NCBI GenBank assembly: GCA_013054445.1
Contig: JAAMPI010000900.1
Location: forward strand, 1-23,336
Direction: 5' to 3'
Length of the DNA: 23,336 bases
Source: Cudoniella acicularis
Lineage: Eukaryota > Ascomycota > Leotiomycetes > Helotiales > Helotiaceae
In this document: one piece after another, positions 18,716-23,336 of the stretch
How positions within the stretch are numbered: the stretch's first letter is position 1
Layout: each line of letters opens with the position of its first letter
Position numbers and translations under genes: made by a program
The notes under the pieces: generated by a model
The model's input: only the letters and a program-made list of their open reading frames with translations
The model's database searches: none
Told to the model about the DNA's origin: nothing

Positions 18716-20510
18716 ATGTCGTCGAATCCAAGTGAAACGCTCATTCCAACCGCCACTGATTTTTATTTTGCAAATGGTACACCAGTTCCTGTAACAATTT
18801 ATTCAACAAGTACAGTACCTACTGTCTCTGCTCCGTCGCAATCGCAGGATACGTGTCACGACCCACGTGACTCGTCATGTGATGGGTCGATGGGATCTTG
18901 AGGGGATCCAAGGGATCCCGTGATCCTAGCGACCAGCGCCACAACCACAACCTATATAGCCATATAGTTTTCCTATGTTAGAGCGTGTGCTCAACTCATA
19001 TTCTAATATCATCACTTAATTAGGATAACGCTCTACCAGAACCTGCTTAATACTTTCAAGGCTAAGTAAACCCAACGCACGTGACATCGAGATCTCATGT
19101 GATAACAGAACGTTACAATACGCCATTCGTTCTACCCACAACGAAATTCAACCCCCCACAGCCGTGTTTCACAAGCATCGTTTGGAACCCCCATATAGGT
19201 ACACAGGGGAAGTCTGAACCTACACCGTAGGAATTGGCGGCCTTGGAGGCACCATTTGTGACAATTGCTGACTGGGAATCCCCAGCTCTTCGACTTGCTT
19301 TCCCTCTGGTTGGGATACCGCCAGGGTATATAGTCCCGGCACCTGCCCGAATGGATATTTAGTAGCTTGCTTATCGCTTGGAGGGGGTCCGAAACTGTTG
19401 GGAAATGCTGTCTACGGCAAGCCACTACAATCATTTGTAAATACTCATGCATATCTAATATTCAAGATTGTGGGTGTAGTGGATATACCTGTTAGACTGA
19501 CAATATCGATTTAGGGCCTTACCCGTGGTATTCCACGGGAACTATGCACCTCGTCCTACGGCAATGGCGACTTTTCTATGCTAGCCCTCTCCCTCAATAG
19601 CTCTTCTACAGCGACAATCGAGTGGCCGGCATCAAGACTCACGGGCTTTCCAGTATATTCCTATAGTATCCAAGTGCGCTGGCACAGTGCTGACACGTTC
19701 ACAACTGGGACAAGCACCTCGACACTTCCTAACAGTACTCTTCCACCCACTAGAAATAATTCTGCAACCCCTTATTTAATAGCACCAAATCCAGATCCGA
19801 ATCGACTGTCCCCAGGTCTCGAGGCAATTATAGCGCTCGCAGTAATTTTAACCCTGGCTCTTATAATCCTAAGCGTATTCCTCTTCTTTCGAAGCCGCTG
19901 TCGCCAAAGCAGAAACACACGCTTCGAAGCCGATCCCCCATCTACAAACAGTCATCTCCAGGGCCTGGGCATCAAATCCGAGCTCGAGGCCGCAGACATC
20001 CATAGCAAGCTCACTCCTAATACACATGGAACGTCCGAGTTAGAAAGTATGTCTATTCTAGCACGACCCCCTTGGAACGATTTTCTAGACTCTGGCGCCC
20101 CCCTTCAAAATCATAATGCTACCACGGTCCCAGCTCCACTTTCCTCGGATACAGTACTGAAGCCACTTCCTGACTGCGCTTTTGGAGGCCCTCTGGTGAG
20201 AAAACCCATCTCAACTAGTTCACTACCACTTCTAATATTAGTAGTTATTTCAGCTGCACATCCTACCTCAACCCAACCCCCAAACACTCCACTTCCATCT
20301 CCAACAGCAAATCCACAACAGCAAGTCCTCTCCACTTCGCAACCTCCGCCTCCTAACACTCAGGAAACATCGGAAGAGCTAGTCCAAGCTGGAAACACGA
20401 TAGCCGCCTCCAAGTCTTTTGAGGAGGAAATTGAGAGGATAAGAGGGGAGCGCGAGAGGTTGTCGCGATTCACTGAGCTTGGATGTACAGAAGGGAGATT
20501 AAGACAGTAG
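18716..20510 (+). pseudogene. Single-pass surface protein, split by a solo LTR and frameshifted
   Basis: Remains of a fungal membrane protein with a Ser/Thr-rich outside, one membrane helix and a charged tail. The first 46 codons (18716-18853) are interrupted exactly at the solo LTR. After removal of the LTR and one target duplication the frame continues (PFVLPTTKFNPPQPCFTS...) to a TAG near 19222. A second frame gives GGLGGTICDNC, a TGA, and then STCFPSGWD...VYSPGTCPNGYLVACL, a Cys-rich pattern I know from this class. A further frame near the G run at about 19382 gives VGKCCL, ending in TAG. From 19578 to 20510 one frame is open: YSIQVRW, Thr-rich linker, membrane helix at residues about 81-104 of that frame, Arg/Lys anchor, and a coiled-coil-like end (EEEIERIRGERERL). 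GTAAAT...CTGAC...TAG at 19436-19514 could be an intron. The gene is dead in its 5' half. Confidence 0.75.
18854..19117 (+). mobile_element. Solo LTR (copy 2) inside the surface-protein gene
   Basis: A 264-bp insert that begins TGTCACGACC and ends AACGTTACA, flanked by a perfect 5-bp repeat ATACG (18849-18853 and 19118-19122). TG...CA ends with a 5-bp duplication are the signature of LTR-retrotransposon integration. It belongs to the same family as 15560-15773, in the opposite orientation, and is about 50 bp longer because of an extra block near its TG end. It retains CpA and TpG, so it escaped most RIP. The insertion lies between codons 46 and 47 of the host gene. Confidence 0.92.
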
Positions 20511-20775
20511 TTAAGGGAACAAAAGTTAGAGGGAGGTAGTTAAGTATTTATGACTTGTAATTAACTAATTAAACCTATATTATTAAGGAGGCACTCAGGA
20601 TTCCAGCAGAGCTGCTGAGCCACCAGTTATAATTATTTTCAGTAAAAGATGAGTGATGAATATTTTTAGATTATTATTTTAGTATGAATTTAACAAGAGG
20701 CAAGGAATATAAGTATTTTAATAAGGCCTAAACCACTCCGAGAAGTTCAAATTACTCCTAATTATATGCGCCATT
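20511..20775. other. Spacer between two convergent pseudogenes
   Basis: AT-rich sequence that should hold both 3' ends. A short inverted pair AGCAGAGCTGCT lies near 20605. No gene or repeat is recognised. Confidence 0.45.
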
Positions 20776-22557
20776 TTATGTAAATGAAACTTCAAAACAC
20801 CTATTGTTGTTCATTCCAGTTACTTGGAGGGAAATACCTCGCCCATGCCTATCACCAGGGGGTTTTGTTTCTGTTACTCCTTTGCTTGCCGCCACGGTGA
20901 CCATAATTTTGACGTCGGTATAATCAAAGATAACAAGGTCTTTCCAGAATTGGGTCCGGATCATTTCCTCCAAACCAGCAAAGAGAATGAGGCCATTGAC
21001 AACAAAAGGAAGAATAATAAAAAGCCGAGAGCCTATACTGATACCTTCCCAGCTAGCTGTAACCGTTTGGTTGACGAATTGGTTCGATGTAGTTTAAGGC
21101 GGTCCAACTGTGTACACATTTCATCGGCTTACTGCATAGGCAATTTGTTCACTACCTATTAGAATGATGAGGTCATCGATGACATACTTAAAGGATTGGG
21201 CTATATATTCAAGAAGCAATGTCTCGTTTTGGCCAGCTGCAATGTCCGAATTGTAGTAAGGATCTACCATGTTCCCCATCAGTGCATCACCGACACTTGA
21301 TCCGTAAAGCGTTGTCTCTATCGTAGACATGGCCCTAAGTTGGCCCATGACAAGGCCTCTAAAGTTGAAGTCTGGATTGGGTGGAGAATTTGGACTTTTG
21401 GTTGATGGCGTGACAAAAGTGGTCTGATTCTGCCAGTTGACTGAGACCAATAATAGTGAGGGGAGAAACGAGACGGTGCATTGGACGTTGGTCAGGTTTG
21501 GGTAATTTGATCCCGCTACAATAGCAATGGTGCTGTTTGTCACACCAAGCGCCGTAATGTTATCGCTTCCTTTGAGACCCCAAACAGAATAGAAATCGTA
21601 ATGATTATCTGGAGGAATATAGCCGATAGCGAAATATATTGATGGTATACCAGCCGTCGCGTTTCCGGTTTGTCCAAGTTCCAAATTCCAATCCAATAAA
21701 TCATTGTACGAGCAAGATACCGAAGTTTGGAAGCCCGCCTCAGGGTATTCATACCCAAGTAACGGCGGCTGTCCAGGGTCGTAATCGCCCCATCCAGCAC
21801 TATTTGGGTAGCCAATCCAGTTCTTGTTATTGAATAGGGTATCGGAGACACCAACAACAGCACCCGCTCCATATGAACGTCCGTAGTACCTCATTCCCAA
21901 ATTGTCGAACCGTGGCAAAAAGGTGTTTGTGCTTGCACCCCAAATTGTTTGGAGCAAGTTGCCTGCAAAAATTTTCCCAGCACAGGGGGAAAATGGTCCT
22001 AAAGGAATGGTTTGCTCCCCACTTGCCGTCCAGCAATCGCTGAGAAATGTGCCGCTGTTATACTCTTGAGTGAAGTTGCTTTGACCAAGAAGGGGCACTG
22101 TGGCAATCTCCGCAGATGTAGCTATCACACTTCTAGGTGTTATCGAAGGCGCCCACAGAAATCCTGGGCCCTTAGCAGTCATTCAGACGACCAATATGGG
22201 TAGAAAGCGTTTTAACAGCAAAGACCAAACAAGAGAGTTTGTGCAAATGGCAATCCAATATTCCACCTTGCCCAAAGAAACTTTAGTACGCAGCATCATG
22301 AGACGAGTCGCAAAGTTGAATATCTTGAAAAGAGCAAATAGTTGCAAGGAGGCTAATAAAGCTGAAACGAGTTGTACAACTCCAGCCACCCAATCCTGGT
22401 AAGAGACAATGAAGTCGCGAACGCGATAGAAGGATCTCCATTTTAGAAGATCGAGACAGAGTGTCACAGAGCACTTCGGCAGACATAAAGTAAACAGTGC
22501 TCTATTCCTTAGAATAATCGACGAAGAAGGGGAGAAGGGGAAAGGCGAAGCAGCCAC
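20776..22557 (-). pseudogene. Multi-pass membrane glycoprotein gene with in-frame stops
   Basis: One minus-strand frame carries a fungal membrane protein of unknown role. Residues 1-124 (22557-22186) have the motif RSFYRVRDFIVSYQDWVAG, a membrane helix (about 56-77) and the start of a second helix. A TGA at 22183-22185 interrupts it, and the next codon is ATG in the same frame. A 353-codon part follows (22182-21124), predicted extracellular, with at least seven N-glycosylation sequons (for example NFT, NAT, NIT, NQT, NET), ending in IGSEQIAYAVSR. TGA at 21121-21123 and TAA near 21094 follow, still in the same frame. The frame then continues with a third helix (GSRLFIILPFVVNGLILFAG) and EEMIRTQFWKDLVIFDYTDVK, a typical tail. 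GTAAGC...TTACAG (about 21057-21132) could be an intron removing the last two stops, but it would shift the frame by one. Dead gene most likely. Confidence 0.7.
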
Positions 22558-22960
22558 GTATTTAACCTCTGCCCGAAACCTCGCTTAGGCCTAGCGCCGT
22601 CACGTGTAGAACAGGTCACGTGAACCAACGCCGTGACAATTAGAATATAGCTAAAAAGAATAATAAGAATAATAAAGATATTCTTAGTTCTTATCTAGTA
22701 TTAGATAATAATAATATACTTAGATTAATACTCTACTTCTTATAGCTTTAACTTTAAAAAAGTCTTAATAGGCTTTATTATAATAGATTATATAAAAGAA
22801 GATAGTTTAAAGATAATCTTTAAGAAAATTATTATATAAAGAGGCTAAGAAAGATTTTAAAGAGGTAAGGGGTAAAGGTAATAAAGGATCAATATTATAT
22901 CGATATAGTATCGATGCCTCAGGTGTAGAAGCCGAGCCTGATAGAGAAAGTAGGGGGCTA
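22558..22960. repeat. CACGTG-bearing edge and RIP-mutated relic
   Basis: Two GTCACGTG words (22599-22606 and 22617-22622, the second continuing TGA) lie just upstream of the membrane-protein gene. They are followed at 22639 by AT-rich sequence almost without CpA/TpG up to about 22905. The sharp switch suggests a small mutated transposon relic. No matching ends or duplications were found. Confidence 0.5.
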
Positions 22961-23336
22961 ATATATTATATAGGAAAATACAGGACGATATGCGGCATCG
23001 CGTAAAATAGCACTGATAACCTTATTGTTATAGGGAATGTTAATACGGATGTGGGAGTTTTGTTTAGCACGCCGTTTACAGAGGGCTGGCATAATTTCGG
23101 CATTGTGATGGATTTTGATACGAAGTTCGTTCCTCTCCCTCCACATCCCCCTTTCCCACTTTGCTCCAACAAAAACTAAAACCAATAAAAAAAAAGCACA
23201 ACACAAATCCTACACTCCGTTGCATCTAACCCTCTAGTCGATGCGACGGCACCGATTCAAAATGATGTTAGTGGGCGAGGGCAGTATCATTTTGGGATGC
23301 TGAAGAAGCCGCGGGGGAGGGTTTGACGGATGTTAC
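22961..23336. other. Right end, no supportable gene
   Basis: Normal base composition. A run of nine A lies near 23188-23196. A frame from about 23221 (ASNPLVDATAPIQND...) stops with TGA near 23327. The pieces are too short to identify. A promoter or a gene starting beyond the window is possible. Confidence 0.35.

Noticed and set aside
19132..19452. 106-codon minus-strand frame
   Set aside because: It lies opposite the pseudogene's Cys-rich part and shows no features of its own.
1..23336. CRISPR array or bacterial operon signals
   Set aside because: No regularly spaced repeats; introns, RIP and gene families are all fungal.
23221..23336. Start of a protein gene at the right edge
   Set aside because: The frame stops before the window ends and has no upstream start in good context.

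Overview
The window reads as nuclear DNA of a filamentous ascomycete (Pezizomycotina). The signs are a HET-domain gene, short GT..AG introns, Tc1, hAT and LTR relics, and AT-rich tracts almost empty of CpA/TpG but still holding CpG, the footprint of repeat-induced point mutation (RIP). No genus is assigned. It looks like accessory, repeat-rich sequence rather than a housekeeping segment.

Layout. 1-190 is a short unmutated edge. 190-5148 is a long RIP-degraded repeat with no readable gene. 5151-6511 is a complete but dead Tc1 DD34E transposon with matching inverted ends and a TA duplication. 6553-6797 is copy A of a dispersed repeat. 7121-7951 (minus) and 8307-11710 (plus) are a divergent gene pair: a 276-residue protein I cannot name, and a TPR-CHAT caspase-like protease whose His/Cys dyad is visible but whose frame breaks at a run of eight T. 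11793-12402 is a hAT-type MITE with a perfect 8-bp target duplication, and 12489-12675 is copy B of the dispersed repeat, inverted relative to A. 12690-15350 is gene-poor and holds the remains of an ankyrin-type gene. 15560-15773 is a solo LTR with a perfect 5-bp duplication. 16223-18238 (minus) is a HET-domain gene with repeat copy C just upstream of it. 18716-20510 is a single-pass surface-protein pseudogene split by a second solo LTR of the same family. 20776-22557 (minus) is a multi-pass membrane-protein gene with in-frame stops. 22640-22960 is another RIP-mutated relic, and the right end shows no clear gene.

How it fits together. CHAT proteases, HET proteins and ankyrin proteins are all classes linked in fungi to non-self recognition and regulated cell death. 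The window can be read as a decaying non-self-recognition neighbourhood invaded by transposons. The divergent CHAT/unknown pair is the most interesting unit, because the CHAT protease may act on or with the neighbouring protein; that is inference. The HET gene and the 276-residue gene are the only long genes that read as intact. The CHAT gene needs one base change to be intact. The other genes are broken.
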